Below are positions 1 to 12,306 of a stretch of 43,140 bases of DNA, one piece after another. A program made the translations under genes and the position numbers. The notes below the pieces were generated by a model that ran no database searches, was not told where the DNA came from, and saw nothing but the letters and a program-made list of their open reading frames with translations. Positions within the stretch are counted from its first letter, which is position 1; each line of letters opens with the position of its first letter. Source of the stretch: Silene noctiflora (lineage: Eukaryota; Streptophyta; Magnoliopsida; Caryophyllales; Caryophyllaceae); the NCBI GenBank assembly GCA_009801015.1, contig VHZZ01011189.1, positions 14,828 to 57,967 of the forward strand, written 5' to 3'.

Positions 1-264
1 AATTATATGGAGGAAAATCGGGTCCTAGGCTCTTTATTATTTGAATTAAACTCATCTATTTGCTTGTTGTTAGTTTTCATTTAATTAGTTTGTTTTATTT
101 CTATATTAGCTTAGTTATTTAGTTAAAATATCAACTCTTTATATCTTGCCGACCTAACTTGACTATTTATTAGAATCATTTAGTATGGCATTTAGCTCCC
201 CGTGATTCGACCCTCAAAGTGCTACACGACATCGTACACTTGCGAGGTTTAAAACTACACATCA
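1..264. other. AT-rich intergenic sequence, no gene seen
   Basis: I see no exon-like or RNA-gene signal here. It borders the long inverted-arm element that starts near 265. Confidence 0.6.
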
Positions 265-1791
265 GTCCACGTAGGCTCGGTTTTGGAGAACCTGTGAAAG
301 GGTACAAACACGCCAATACGAATGGCGTGTCTTCAAAAGTGAACACACCATTACAAATGATGTGCCTATGCAGTGCAATTTTCATTCCAGTAGCTACCCA
401 AAATAACACACCACAAACACGCCATCAGCAATGACGTGTTTGCTTAATTAAACACGCCATTTGTAATGGCGTGTCTTAAGTCAGTAGGCAACAAATCCAT
501 TCCAGTAGCTGGGCTAAATGGAACATCATAAACACGCCATTAGCAGTGACGTGTTTATGGGAAAAAAACACACCATTCGTAATGGCGTGTTTCTTTAGTG
601 CTTTTTTCCTCTTAAAATTCAAGGTCTGGCAAAGTGTTTGAAAGTAGACACGCCATTACGAATGACGTTTTTATCTGAAGAGACACGCCAATACGTATGG
701 CGTGTTTATGCAGTGTTTTTTTTTTTTTTTTTTTTACAAATCTGTCCAATTTCTCTTCGTCCACATTCTCTTCCATTGTCAAAAGGCACAACCAAGCTGT
801 CAAAAGGCGCAACAAAACTCAGCAATGCAAATTGGACACAAACCATTGTCTATTGAAAACTAAGAAAGAGTTTACAAACCAAATAGTTTAGCATAAGGGG
901 TTTAAATACCAAGTTTTCGAAACTAAATTGTCAATTACATCAGATCTAAGCTATTACATCAAGTCTTCTTCTTCCCTCGCAAGCGACTCCAAAACACCTT
1001 CCCATTTGAAGGCTCCGGGGTACTTTGTTCATTGATCGGTGACATGGAAGCATTAGGTTGTCTAGTTCGCCTTGTGTATTGAACCAAATTAAGGTACATC
1101 GTCTTCCAAATCTATTGAGTCGAGTGACTCATGATCCATAGGTGTATTTTCTTCCCTTGGCATTTCAGTTGGTTGAAGAAGATGAGAGTAGCCTACATGT
1201 TGAAGAGATTGAGCGGAGTACTCCCGGAGGTTTGAAACCATGGATCGAAAATGAGGGGGCACCTCAAGAGGCATCTATTGAAGCTCCTCATCACATGTCA
1301 TGTGGACATTGGCAAAACCACAAGCCTAAAACAAAATAGATAGTATCACAAATCACCTTCTTATGAAATATTGGTTAAGTATTAATAGACAAATATATTA
1401 AGTAGACTTACAAGATATTGGCAAAACCACGAGCCTAGAACAAAATAGATAATATCACAAACCACGAGCCATTATGAATGGCGTGTTTCTTCCCATAAAC
1501 ACGCCACTGCTAATGGCGTGTTTATGATGTTCCATTTAGCTCAGCTACTAGAATGGATCTGTTGCCTACTGGCTTAAGACACGCCATTACAAATGGCGTG
1601 TTTATTAATTAAGCAAACACGCCATTGCTGATGGCGTGTTTGTGGTGTGTCATTTTGGGTAGCTAATGGAATGAAAATTGCATTGCATAGACACGCCATT
1701 GCTGATGGCGTGTTCACTTTTGAAGACACGCTATTCGTATTGGCGTGTTTGTACCGTTTCACAGGCTCGCCAAAACCGAGCCTACGTGGAC
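265..1791. mobile_element. Non-autonomous DNA transposon with ~325-bp inverted arms made of palindromes
   Basis: The sequence from 265 to about 590 returns inverted at about 1469-1791, with an estimated 90% identity by eye. Both ends begin with GTCCACGTAGGCTCGGTTTT, so the arms are long terminal inverted repeats. Each arm is largely made of copies of a 23-bp palindrome (ACACGCCATT, three variable bases, AATGGCGTGT). I count 14 copies: six in the left arm, two internal near 648-710, and six in the right arm. The middle holds a 20-T run (716-735), an imperfect direct repeat of about 50 bp (about 1308-1357 and 1415-1464), and a minus-strand coding remnant. I found no convincing target-site duplication. 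Long inverted arms suggest a Mutator-like or foldback element, but the superfamily is not proven. Confidence 0.75.
960..1274 (-). pseudogene. Degenerate 3' coding remnant carried by the inverted-arm element
   Basis: Read on the minus strand from 1274, an open frame of 61 codons ends at a stop at 1089-1091. One base out of frame, coding-like sequence resumes with a segment containing TRRTRQPNASMSPINEQS, then a tail ending VFWSRLRGKKKT and a stop near 960. The shared strand, biased composition and basic tail suggest one original reading frame broken by a frameshift or a missed tiny intron. The tail reminds me of plant mobile domain (MAIN-like) proteins that travel with Mutator-like elements, but that is a weak recollection. 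No catalytic motif is visible. Confidence 0.35.
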
Positions 1792-2870
1792 ACCATTTCG
1801 ACAAATATTTTCAAAACCGACCCAAAACGACAATTATTTTATTTTCGAGCATTATTTCAAAAACGAATTCTACAAAAATCGCATGATTTTACAAAAATTA
1901 TTATATAATATCAATTTACTAAAAAATTAAATACTAATACAAAATGAATTAAATGTAAATGAACAAAGAAATTAAAAACAAAATATACAAATTTCTTTTT
2001 NAAAAAATAATTTTAAAATTATTAATATATTCAATCATGCATATAGTTGCAATAATCTTAAGAAAATATAAACCCGACTGNAATATTTTATAATAACATA
2101 ACAAATATTTAATAAAAAAAACATTTTTTTTTTTGTAAAAATATATACAACTTTTTTTTTTTCAAAAATTCAACAAATGCGGGTCCTACATTATTTGCAT
2201 GATCACAGAAACTTTCAAGTTCTCACTAGCATCTTTATTTCTCATTTTCCCAAAAATTAATTTAGCTAAAACTTAATTTCAATGGGTATCACGATACTAC
2301 TAACATCACATATAATTGGTATCCAATTTCAATTGTTCTTACTAACCAAAGAATTACTTAATTATTTAATATACCATCTGTATAAAAAGAGATAATAAAA
2401 ATTTCCTAATTAATGTTGTTTATAATAATTTTGAAATGAGATAATAAAAATTTTCTAATATTTGTACTGTCGTTATATTATATATAAACTCTATTACTTT
2501 TCATTCATTTATGATATTATTTAGAACTTTAAAATTTGATTTTGTAGAATTCTGATTTCAATATTTTTTTTAACTTAGTTAAACGTTTTTAATAACAAGT
2601 TTGTTAACCAAATCCGTGCAATTTACACGGGATAAAAACTAAAGTGATTTTTAAAAGGCCGTAATCAACAATCTCTTTAATCTTTAATCTTAAAGCGGAA
2701 ATTGAACTATTTTCCCCCACAGAAGAGTCTGCAATGCGTCCAAATAGAATACTGCTAAACACTTGACGAAGAAAACACGACATAGAATACTCCCTCATAG
2801 TCATACAATCATACTCGTATGATTTACAGTGAATCAAATATATTTATTAAATTAAAAAGAAAAAGAGAGA
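1792..2870. other. AT-rich intergenic region and presumed PIP5K promoter
   Basis: Strongly AT-rich sequence with single undetermined bases at 2001 and 2081 and no supported gene. The last part should contain the PIP5K promoter; a TATA-like stretch (ATATATTTATTA) lies near 2838, but no transcription start can be proven from the sequence. Confidence 0.5.
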
Positions 2871-4644
2871 ATAATGCAAAGCAAATGTAAAGAATCCTAC
2901 AGATAATCTCCTAAAGCAAGCTTCATTCATCACAAATCTTTCTAATCATCTCTCTAATTGCCTCATAATTGTAAGCTTAATTACTCTCTTTACTTCAATT
3001 ATAGCACTGTTAGTTTTTTATTTCTATTTTTGATTTTGATTGATTTATTGCTGTTATTTGTTGCTTAATTTGTGTATTATTTTCTGTAATTGCGATTAAT
3101 TAGTGCCGTTGATTGAAATATTTGTGGTTAATGATTGTTCATCGGGAATATTGAACGATTTCGCAATCGAATTAGTGGAGTTATTGTTGTGTAAGTTTAA
3201 TTTAGTGTGAGTTTATGATTCGCGATGTTTTCGTAAGTTTATGGTACGGATTTAGCGGAGATTAGGTGAGAGGTTAGAAAGTTCGTTATCTTAATTTAGT
3301 ACTGTAGTTAAGTGTGGAGTATGTTGTGAATTGAATTCAGTTCTGTAGCGATTCGAAGAAATACCAGTATTACTGTATTAGGTATAGGTACATTTTATAA
3401 TGGTTGGTTAGTTTTGAGGATGTCTGTTTTGAACTCGGATGGTTGTGAGTTGGCCAAATGAGTGATCATTGAAGATGCGAGTATGCGATATGTGTTGCTA
3501 GTAATTGATGGAAGATGTCTAATGACTGCGACAACAACCTTAACTCATTGAATTTAGTTCTGTATCGATTCTAGAAAATATTGGGTATAGGTCTAATATA
3601 ATGGTTAGTAATTTTGAGGATGTCTTAGTTTGAACTCGATTGTCAGTTGGAAAAATTGAGTGATCATTGAAGGTATTACAAGATGTCGAATGACTGCAAC
3701 AATACCCTTACCTCATTGCCTCAGCGCTCCAGAAAATGACTGGCAGGAGGGGGTGGGGGGTCGGGAGTTGTTGGAGGCACGCAATGGTTACCTACTTTTC
3801 AGATAACCCAAAATGAAAGATGCAATTAGAATTGCATCAAATAGCTCATGGTGGATAAATATTATGTCCATTTCCTCTAGCTTTGGTTATTGCCTGAGTA
3901 GTTGCAATCATTGACCAGTTTCTCGGGAATTGATCTATTATAACACATGGATGACTAGATAAGGGTGACCAGAGACAACATGTGATGCAGGGGTACACTC
4001 CAGCTCTAAAGTTAGTAAGTTACTTACCTTTAGATGAAGTGCATGAGTTTCTATCTGAGATAGTGAAAGATAGGCGTCAGGGTTCCATAGTTTTGCTTTC
4101 TTTTCTCCTCCTCAATGTTTGCATAATTCACCTTTTCTAGGGAAGTATAACTTATAAGCATATACTAGCAAATTATTGCGTGGAAGGATGTGAATTAGTA
4201 CGTATCAGTACATGATATCGATGATGGGGATGCGAATTTGATAACCACGATCTTAGTGGCGGATCGAGAATATATTTTTTTTTCCGGGGTCAACTGATGA
4301 AAATATATAATATATTTTTTTTATATCCAAGGTAACAATTTTATTTATTTTGGCCAAAAAATTGGAAAAAAAAAATTGTTTTCCAGGGTCCCGGGACCTC
4401 GGATCCATACAAATGCATCCGCCATTGCTTGTCACCTATGTTGTGGAGACTCTGTTCTGTCCTGTTATACAATATTGCTTTTATTATGTCTATATATCCT
4501 GTCTACTAAGAAAAATAGTGATTGCTGGGTTACGTTTTTCGTTGTTGTGAATTACACTTATGAAATCACTCGTCTTTTTATGTGTTTCAGGTCACTGAAT
4601 GAATCTGTTCTACATGTGCTAAGAGTTTGACATATCGCAGTGAC
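2871..4644 (+). other. PIP5K 5' untranslated leader with a long leader intron (inferred)
   Basis: A likely untranslated exon ends at 2970 before a donor (GTAAGC at 2971). A matching acceptor (TGTGTTTCAG) ends at 4590, and the exon 4591-4661 then contains the start codon at 4645. The intervening 1.6 kb is T-rich, has no coding potential and contains a small MITE at 4255-4427. Long leader introns with TTGATTTG-like pyrimidine-rich sequence are common in plant housekeeping genes. The transcription start is not visible. Confidence 0.5.
4255..4427. mobile_element. Small MITE in the PIP5K leader intron
   Basis: The stretch starts AGTGGCGGATCGA and ends with its imperfect inverse (TGCATCCGCCATTG), giving terminal inverted repeats of about 13 bp around an AT-rich core of roughly 170 bp. 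GTGGCGGATC-type ends are common among plant MITEs, possibly hAT-like. The target-site duplication is unclear, so the exact limits are approximate. Confidence 0.5.
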
Positions 4645-7600
4645 ATGGACCATACTCATAGGTAACATATTTCTTTGGATGCTTTTCTCCAATTCATCTC
4701 TATGATTTTCGTGTTTTCTATCTTTTGATATAATGGATTTTTCTCGTATTGATACATGCTTATGTTTTCACAGTTCACTAGAGAAGGTTTTTTCAATCGG
4801 CGATGTTTATTGCGGAGATTTTCTCGGTATGCTTCCTAATGGCAAGGGGAAATACACATGGTCAGATGGGACAGTTTACGAGGGTGATTGGGAAGAGGGT
4901 AAGATGACTGGAAAGGGATGCATTGTTTGGCCATCAGGATCAAGATATGAGGGTGATTTCTCTGGCGGTTACCTTCATGGTCAAGGAGCTTATATTACAG
5001 CTGATAAATGTACCTATGATGGAGCTTGGAGGATGAATACCAAGCATGGATTTGGAAGAAAAAAATATTCTAATTCAGATTTGTATGAAGGATCATGGAA
5101 AGAAGGACTTCGTCAAGGAAGTGGGAAGTATATTTGGAGTTCAGGAAATTCATATATTGGTACATGGAAAGATGGGAAGATGAGTGGTAAAGGACTTCTG
5201 AAGTGGGCGAATGGGGATATATTTTACGGCTCTTGGTTGAATGGACTACGAGATGGATCAGGTTTTTATCGCTTTGCTGATGGGGGTTGTTATTGTGGGA
5301 ACTGGAGCAGGGGTTCCAAAGATGGCCGGGGAACATTTTATCCTGCTGGTAGCAAGCATGTATCTTTGAAGAAATGGTGCAAGTCTGCAGGTTTTCAAGG
5401 AATTTTAAGAGGAGAGCCGTGTCATAGTTCAATAGGTAATCATGGAAGCTTAAGAGATGAGCTGTCTCAAGGTTCATCTCTGAATGCTGAAGAGAATAAA
5501 AGAGAAGAACCACAAATTAAACGTAGCATTTCTGAGAGAGTTTCTAGTGGCAGCCTAGTTGGAAGTTCAAGTCAAATTTCGTCTAAGGCGTCAGCTGAAA
5601 AAGATTGGATTATAGGTGATATTGAAAGGGAATTATTAATGAAAGATAGCTCAGGCCAAGCCGCGTCATGTTCTGCTGATAATGATCAACAAGACAGAAA
5701 AGATGAGAGTGACATAGCCCTTGAAAGAGAATATATGCAAGGCGTATTGATTAGAGAACGTGTCAGGAAAGTTTCAGGGAAATCTCTCAAAGTGAAAAGT
5801 CATGGGAAATTTAGTTCAAAAGAAGTGAAACCTAGTTCCTGCTTAAAGATATCCAACAGCAACCAAAGTCACTATTTTATGTATAATCTGCAGCTTGGGA
5901 TCAGGTAACCCATTTTTGTTTCTCTTTTCAAAATCCTCACTCTGCAATTGGTCAGAGTAAAATAGGTAAGTTACAAAATCAAAATGACATTTTGATTCTG
6001 GCTTGTTAATTAAAATAGGTGATGCCTGTCTTTTACGAAGCATCCACTGACATGGGGTTGGTGTGTCAGTGGTATGAAGTAACACTCTTGTTCTAACAGA
6101 GAGGCTGTTTTATGAGAAATATAGGCAAAGACACTCACATCAATGATTAGCTTTTGTTGACCTATTGCAATCTTTCAAGATCCACTGAGCTTAGTGAAAA
6201 TTACAAATCATACAGCCTGTTCTTATAAAAGTAAATTATGAGCTGTTCTCCAATTAAAAGGCTAATTATAATTTTCTAGAGCTAGTTGTTATGCTATAAG
6301 TTTAACCTCATGCTCCTTTTGATGTAAATCCCCGTAGTATTCTTCACACTTTCATTTATTAATGCTAGTGGGTCTTAGTTTTATCACTTTCTGCATTTAC
6401 CCATGTTTTCTATTTTGTTACGACCTGCATATCTTGAGCACTTAGTCTGGCCATTTATCTCTTTCCGAATGTGCAGGTACACTGTTGGCAAGATTACGCC
6501 CGTGCCTGCTCGTGAAGTTAGATCTACTGATTTTTCTAAACAAGCCAGAATCAAAATGTTTTTTCCCAAAAAGGGCTCCCAACTTACACCTCCACATTAT
6601 TCTCTCGATTTTTACTGGAAGGACTATTGCCCTATGGTATTCAGGTGTGATTTCCATTGTACAGCTCCAACTAATTTTATAACTAATGTATTATCTTTAT
6701 GATGTTTCCAAATTTGTACTTCGTATTATTTTTTAGGTAGTATGAAAAGTGTTCTATTTTAGAGTTGTAAACTTGTAAATGTCCAGCTCTTGGTGAGACC
6801 ATGTACCTTATCACATAGGAAACAGGTTCCAGGAGACCAGGACATCTGGCCATCTGATGAACATAATGGTACATAGCCCTTGCATGTTTAGTTTTAAGTT
6901 GGGCTTGAACTTTATCTTGATTCTTGATTGAAAATGGGATTAACATAGGAGTCTGGTCTTTTTCTATATTAGATGATAATGCTATCAGTATGGTTTAAGC
7001 CTTTAAGGGCTATAAAACACATCTGCAGTAGCTATCATCTATTTTCTCCGTCATCATAGAGGCTTCTCCTATCATGGGAACTTTATGGGATGCACGAAGT
7101 TAGTGTGGCGCGTGAAGGGTTTTATGAATCTACATGTTATAAAATTTATTCAACATTTTGCAGCTGTCATTTGCATAATTTTCCGAACTTTTTTAATGCC
7201 TGGTTAACAAGACCTGGACTCCATTTTTCTGGACTTTAATTTTCTGTGTCTAAGACAGTACATAGTGTTATTTTGGCAGTGTTGTTCGTATTCTGTATTG
7301 TTTTTTTCTTGCTGATGTTAATGCTTGACTCATGATTTTTGTGTTTGAATTATTTCGAGAAAATTGGAGTTTTTTTTAATATTTTTTATTTTTAACAATG
7401 GCTAACAATATTTTTTGACATCTCTAATTATTAAATGTGATTGTAATTTCAGGAATCTGAGGGAGTTGTTTAAGTTAGACGCTGCAGATTATATGATGTC
7501 CATTTGCGGTGATGATGGGTTAAGAGAGATTTCTTCCCCTGGGAAAAGTGGAAGCATGTTTTATGTTTCTCATGATGATAGATTTGTGATTAAGACTTTA

Positions 7601-10600
7601 AGGACATCTGAATTGGAGGTTAGACTTTAGAGAAGTATTTTGGGTCAGTTCATGTTGCTCTCTTACTCTTCTCAATTGTGCTGATGGAAAAGATTTGCAT
7701 GCTCGTAGGTATTCCTCAGAATGCTTCCCTGCTACTACGATCATGTGAAATTACATGAGAATACACTTATCACAAAGTTTTTTGGGCTTCATCGTATTGA
7801 ATTGAAATGTGGAAGAAAGGTACATATTATTTACCCTTTTCTTTTTATCTTCGTATATGTTCGTATTCTGAACGTAAATTTTTTTTTTTTTTTCTGTAAG
7901 GGTTTTAATTTAATTGATGAAGAACAACTTGAAAAATGATATGATGTGCCGGGTTCAATATCGAGAACTATAAGTATCTTCTCGAACTTGGTGCAGTATT
8001 CGGCAAAGAATAGAAGCTATTTTTGTTTCAGTGTAAGGACTTTAGGAGCGCTAATGGCATATCTAGGTTGCATTGAAATTTTGTAAATTTATGGACCTTT
8101 TATTGTTATCTTTTTGCATGATATGATTCCTTAAAAAAAGGTTTCTTTAATGGAAGTTCATAAGTATCTTTGTTCCTCAGATTCAGCCACATCACACATA
8201 CAACTTAAGGATTCACTTTTTATATTGTGATTATCTTAGAAGTTGTCTTTAGCTTTGGCCTTTGAGAACCCTCGACAGTTGAGAATAAAATAGTTGCCAA
8301 TTGCAAAAAATAATTGACTATAATTGATGTGTGAAAAAATGGTACACGCAATTGTTTTTTTGGTGAATTCGCTGTCTTTGTTTTTGTAGATATTACCTGT
8401 TATTGATTTTTTCGGATGTGATTTGTTGCTATTGTTCTTAAATTATTCTGGTAACAGGTACGCTTTGTGGTCATGGGGAATATGTTTTACACTGAGTTAA
8501 GTATACATCGACGTTATGACTTGAAAGGATCGACTTATGGAAGATTCACAAGCAAAGAGAAGATTAAGCAGAATGGAACCCTCAAGGATCTTGACTTGTC
8601 GTACGAATTTTATATGGATCGATCATTACGTGATGCACTATTTGAGTAAGTTATTCCTACATCGTAAACACGTCTCTACTTTAATCAGCCAAAAAGGTGA
8701 GCATGATTGTCACTCTGGCATCCTTAGTCCCTTTGTCCTTCTCAATATCTAAAACAGCAATTATTGAGGAACTCGATTCAATGAGCTGGTTTCTCAAACA
8801 TTTCTATAAGTTTACTTTACATTCATAGCAATTCTGAAAGTTTTGGGAGCATTCTCTGAGGTTGGTGGAAAATACGCCGGATGGAAATGTTTGGCTACAA
8901 GTGTACAACAAGAGAAACGTTAATTTGATCACCCATCTGTCCTACTGTATTATGAAATTACATGAAGGATAGTAGGGTAAACCTTGCACAGATCTTGCAA
9001 TTAATAGCCAATTACGTGGTTGAAGATGCTCCGTGACAAGGATGTTGGTGTCACTCATTTCGTTTAGTGAAGCGGCTACTTACCTTTCAAAAATCAAAAG
9101 ACTAGTTTTTTACGTGTTTTCGCTTCTTTGTTTTGACAGACCAATGGCTACAATAAGAAGGTTTAAACCATCAACATGGTAGCCCCTTTGAATTTTACAC
9201 TCTACAATTGTTTGGTTCCTATGATCATCGGTATCCCCTTTAGATATGACTCTACCCTATATCACTTACTGCTAAATTCCTTCTATTACCATTGGGATTC
9301 CTCTTTGAATATGTCTCTCATTAAGTAGTCGCTGGAGATTTTTTTTTTTTTTTTGATGCTGTAAAGTTTATGAACATTTGCTCCAAGTATGGACTCATAA
9401 AGTAGGGTGTATGCTGTTTGATCTGGGTAAGTGTATTCACTTCTTTTAAGCATTTTAAGAACACAATTACCGAAGTGCTGGCTGCTAACTTTGTGCTAGT
9501 TTTATATACATTGATTTATGCGTATGCATTTATGCGATATTTACTTATTTAGCAGTTTCTTCATTGTGGAATAGTCTTTTTTTGCTTGCAGACAAATTGA
9601 ATTAGACTGCGTGTTTCTTCAATCTCAAGGAATAATCGATTATAGTCTTCTGCTTGGGTTGCATTTTCGGGCTCCCGAGCATCTGAAGACTATCATAGAA
9701 TCACCAGATGCATCTAACAATTATGAGAATAATCCTTCAATTGATGGTATGGTGTTCTACTAATACTTTCATTTCTCACTCAGGCACTGCATGGTTTTGT
9801 TTTCTGTTATGGTATCTGAGGGCTCTGTTTTCTGGGGAAGTGAAAGTTCTTTATTCTTTCAGATATTCTGTTTAAAGAAAGAAATTGTAATTTCACTGTA
9901 CCTGGATGTTAAAATGCATTAGCTTCGGTTTAGATTCATGCTTGACATGTGGGTTCACATAAAAAACAAAACAAAATAAACATCCACACATCAATGCCTG
10001 TTTATGTAAAATGTTTTAATGTTTTAAGAGTGCAGCATTCAATCAAATTGTCAGGTATACAACGTATTAAGTCTCTCAGTTGATCTTGTCAGATTCAGGA
10101 AAGTTGGTTCAAGTCTTAGAGAGTAGTTTTTCGTTGTGCTTGATGACCTCGTCGGGGTCTTGTGTTTAAATTACTAAGGAAATTGAGAAAGGTAAAAGAA
10201 ATAAAAAAAATACTTGGGTTATGCTTTCAAGTTTCAAATGCTATGATACCTAATTTTGTAGGACTCTAATGAATTCATAATGATGGTGTTTTGACATCAG
10301 TTTTTATCGTATTTGATTATTTTACTTAACTTTTATTTTTTATTACAAACTGTTCTTTTCGTTTATCATTCTCAATGTTTGTATTAGCTTATCCCTTTCC
10401 CATCTAAGTGTCTTCTTAGTTCTCATTTAAAAGGGTTTAACCATTCTTCATATCATTTCACATATCATGCTTCCTTGTAGATCGATCGTGTTTGTGATTC
10501 ATATATTTGCCTTTTATGTATTTTCATGTAGGCATGAACTCAATAGCTGGACTTGCAGTTCCTCCGACAGGCCTTATGTTGGTTACACATGAACCGGGGT

Positions 10601-11114
10601 CTGTAAACACTGCTCCTGGTCCTCATATTAGAGGGAGTACTTTGAGGGCATACTCTGTTGGTGATAGGGAAGTTGATCTCCTACTCCCTGGAACTGGAAG
10701 GTATATTATCCTGCTGTAGTTATTGCAACTTCAGTATTGTCGGCATTGACCTTTTGTTTGCTGCGTTATCTATCTTATATTTTTGGACCGGTTGATCTCT
10801 CGTGATCTTTAAATAGATTTCACTTCCACTGGTGCAGGCTAAGGGTACAATTGGGTGTAAACATGCCAGCTATGGCAAACCGTAAGGTTCAAGAAAATGA
10901 TGCAGATTCAATGGAAGTTGAACTCTTTGAGGTTTACGATGTTGTTCTCTATCTTGGCATCATAGATATATTGCAAAATTACAGTTTAAAAAAGAAAATT
11001 GAGCATTCGGGCAAATCGGTGTTTTTAGACCCAATGTCTATTTCTGTTCTTGAACCAAAGTTGTATGCCAGGCGTTTCATCAATTTCTTGGAGAAAGTTT
11101 TCCCGGATCCCTGA
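4645..11114 (+). CDS. PIP5K: Phosphatidylinositol 4-phosphate 5-kinase, type B with MORN repeats
   Basis: Phosphorylates PI4P to PI(4,5)P2 at plasma membrane or endomembranes. Coding exons, joined by hand and in frame throughout: 4645-4661, 4774-5904, 6477-6644, 7453-7618, 7709-7819, 8458-8645, 9592-9746, 10532-10700, 10838-11114, giving 793 residues. All introns are GT-AG. Eight 23-residue MORN repeats fill residues 18-201 (pattern YxGxWxxGxxxGxGxxxW). A Ser-rich linker follows to about 322, including the family-typical [12 protein letters not shown]. The PIPK catalytic domain runs from about 370 to the end: glycine-rich loop GKSGS 469-473, ATP-binding lysine in VIK (486), DLKGS 552-556, DYSLLLG 610-616, IID 743-745. 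The start is a 17-base exon (MDHTH then S) spliced in frame to the MORN exon; an ATG at 4733 also reads through but lies in the intron. Length and order match Arabidopsis PIP5K9-like proteins (about 815 residues); the exact paralogue is not settled. No lesions seen. Confidence 0.96.
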
Positions 11115-11643
11115 GTATTTTCCATTACTCCAAAGAATACTTGTTGATTCATTTTACGAATTTCAAAATCCCTGAATGAAATTTGGTTGTTGCACCGCAT
11201 TACGGCAGTCGCTATACTTGCCTTGTGCCTTGGAATTTTTTCCGCACTGCCGGCGCTCTTATTTCTTTATCTTCTGAGTGATCGTTTTGGATTTGGACAT
11301 AACAACCGAAATCAATGTCAGATTGGAAGAGCAAGCTGGGTTTACCTTCAAGAATGTGCATGGAGAGGCGCGGATGAAATGCTGATGTAAACTTGATGTA
11401 AATCTTCAATGATCAATGAAGTCTTGGTACAGTTGTTGTAAAGAAAAAACCCATCAAGAACTCGTAATTTTCTGGTAAATTTTTTAAATTTTTGAAAACT
11501 TATCTTAGAAGGATTAATAAAATTTGTGAAGTTTTTGGGAAGATTGTAACAAAATGGATCACGAGATCTCTAGTTTTTCATGAAGTTGTGTTTCAGAAAC
11601 ACTTTAGGAGCGGCTTTCATGAGAGCATAGTTTTGAGGATGGC
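11115..11643 (+). other. PIP5K 3' flank / untranslated region
   Basis: Directly follows the PIP5K stop codon and probably holds the 3' untranslated region to about 11440-11500. It lacks any credible open frame with family similarity. No clear canonical AATAAA in the expected place; plant polyadenylation signals are loose, so the transcript end cannot be fixed. Confidence 0.5.
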
Positions 11644-12306
11644 TAGACCTGTCAAACGGGTCGGGCGGGGTGGGTCCGGGTCAGGTTCTACGGAACGGAT
11701 CAAAATATGGGTCGGGCTATGCGGATTACGGGTCGGGTTAGGGTTAGAATACAGGTTAAGAAATAATTTTTAACGTCTTTTATAAACGATTTTTTTAATT
11801 AAAAAATATTTTTTTAAAACGTAAAACATATTTAAAATTATTATTTTAATCATATTCAACGTTTACATTAATTATTTTGACATAATTATTAAAATAAAGT
11901 TTTTTAATAATTATTTTATTATTAAATATTATAAAAGTTATATAAAGCCGACTTTTTAGTTGTGTCTGTAATTTTAAGTAATAAAAAAAAAAAAATTTAA
12001 GTATTTTTTCAAAATATAATACTTCCTCTCCTCCACTCCAAAAGGTAACATGAACGCACTTTTCTCCTCACAAAAAGTGGGTCCATGTTACCTTTGGAGT
12101 GGATGGGAGAAAGCATATAAATATTAATATTTTAATAAAACACTTGATTTACCTTTGACTCAACAGGTCGACTCGTTCAGGTCGGGTTATTTCGGGTTCG
12201 GGTCAAATGGGTCGCGAGTTGAAAAACCGGGTTTGTAACGAGTTGGGTTGAAAAAAACGAGCCGGGCGGGTCAAGTTTTCAGGTCGGGTCGAATTTTGAC
12301 AGTTTA
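11644..12306. mobile_element. GGGTC-rich non-autonomous DNA element
   Basis: Both ends are rich in GGGTCGGG motifs (about 11655-11750 and 12165-12300), while the centre is very AT-rich. The left end reads TAGACCTGTCAAACGGGTCG and the right end, inverted, reads CTAAACTGTCAAAATTCGAC, so a short imperfect inverted repeat around CTGTCAAA marks the termini. Elements with ACCTGTCAAACGGGTCGGG ends are widespread in plant genomes and probably hAT-derived. No convincing target duplication was found. A smaller MITE is nested at 12021-12113. Confidence 0.5.
12021..12113. mobile_element. ~93-bp hairpin MITE nested in the GGGTC element
   Basis: An inverted repeat with arms of about 30 bp: CTCCACTCCAAAAGGTAACATG on the left pairs with CATGTTACCTTTGGAGTGGA on the right, around a short spacer. 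Size, hairpin form and flanking TA suggest a Stowaway-like MITE inserted into the larger element. Confidence 0.6.

Noticed and set aside
265-1791. Regular palindromic repeats as a CRISPR array
   Set aside because: Spacing is irregular, the copies are arranged in inverted arms, and the context is a plant nuclear genome without cas genes.
4733-4773. ATG at 4733 as the PIP5K start
   Set aside because: It gives an uninterrupted frame, but the stretch 4662-4773 has clear donor and acceptor sites, and the 4645 start exon joins in frame.
5070-5513. 147-codon open frame opposite the PIP5K MORN exon
   Set aside because: It is the antisense of a well-supported coding exon and has no family features.
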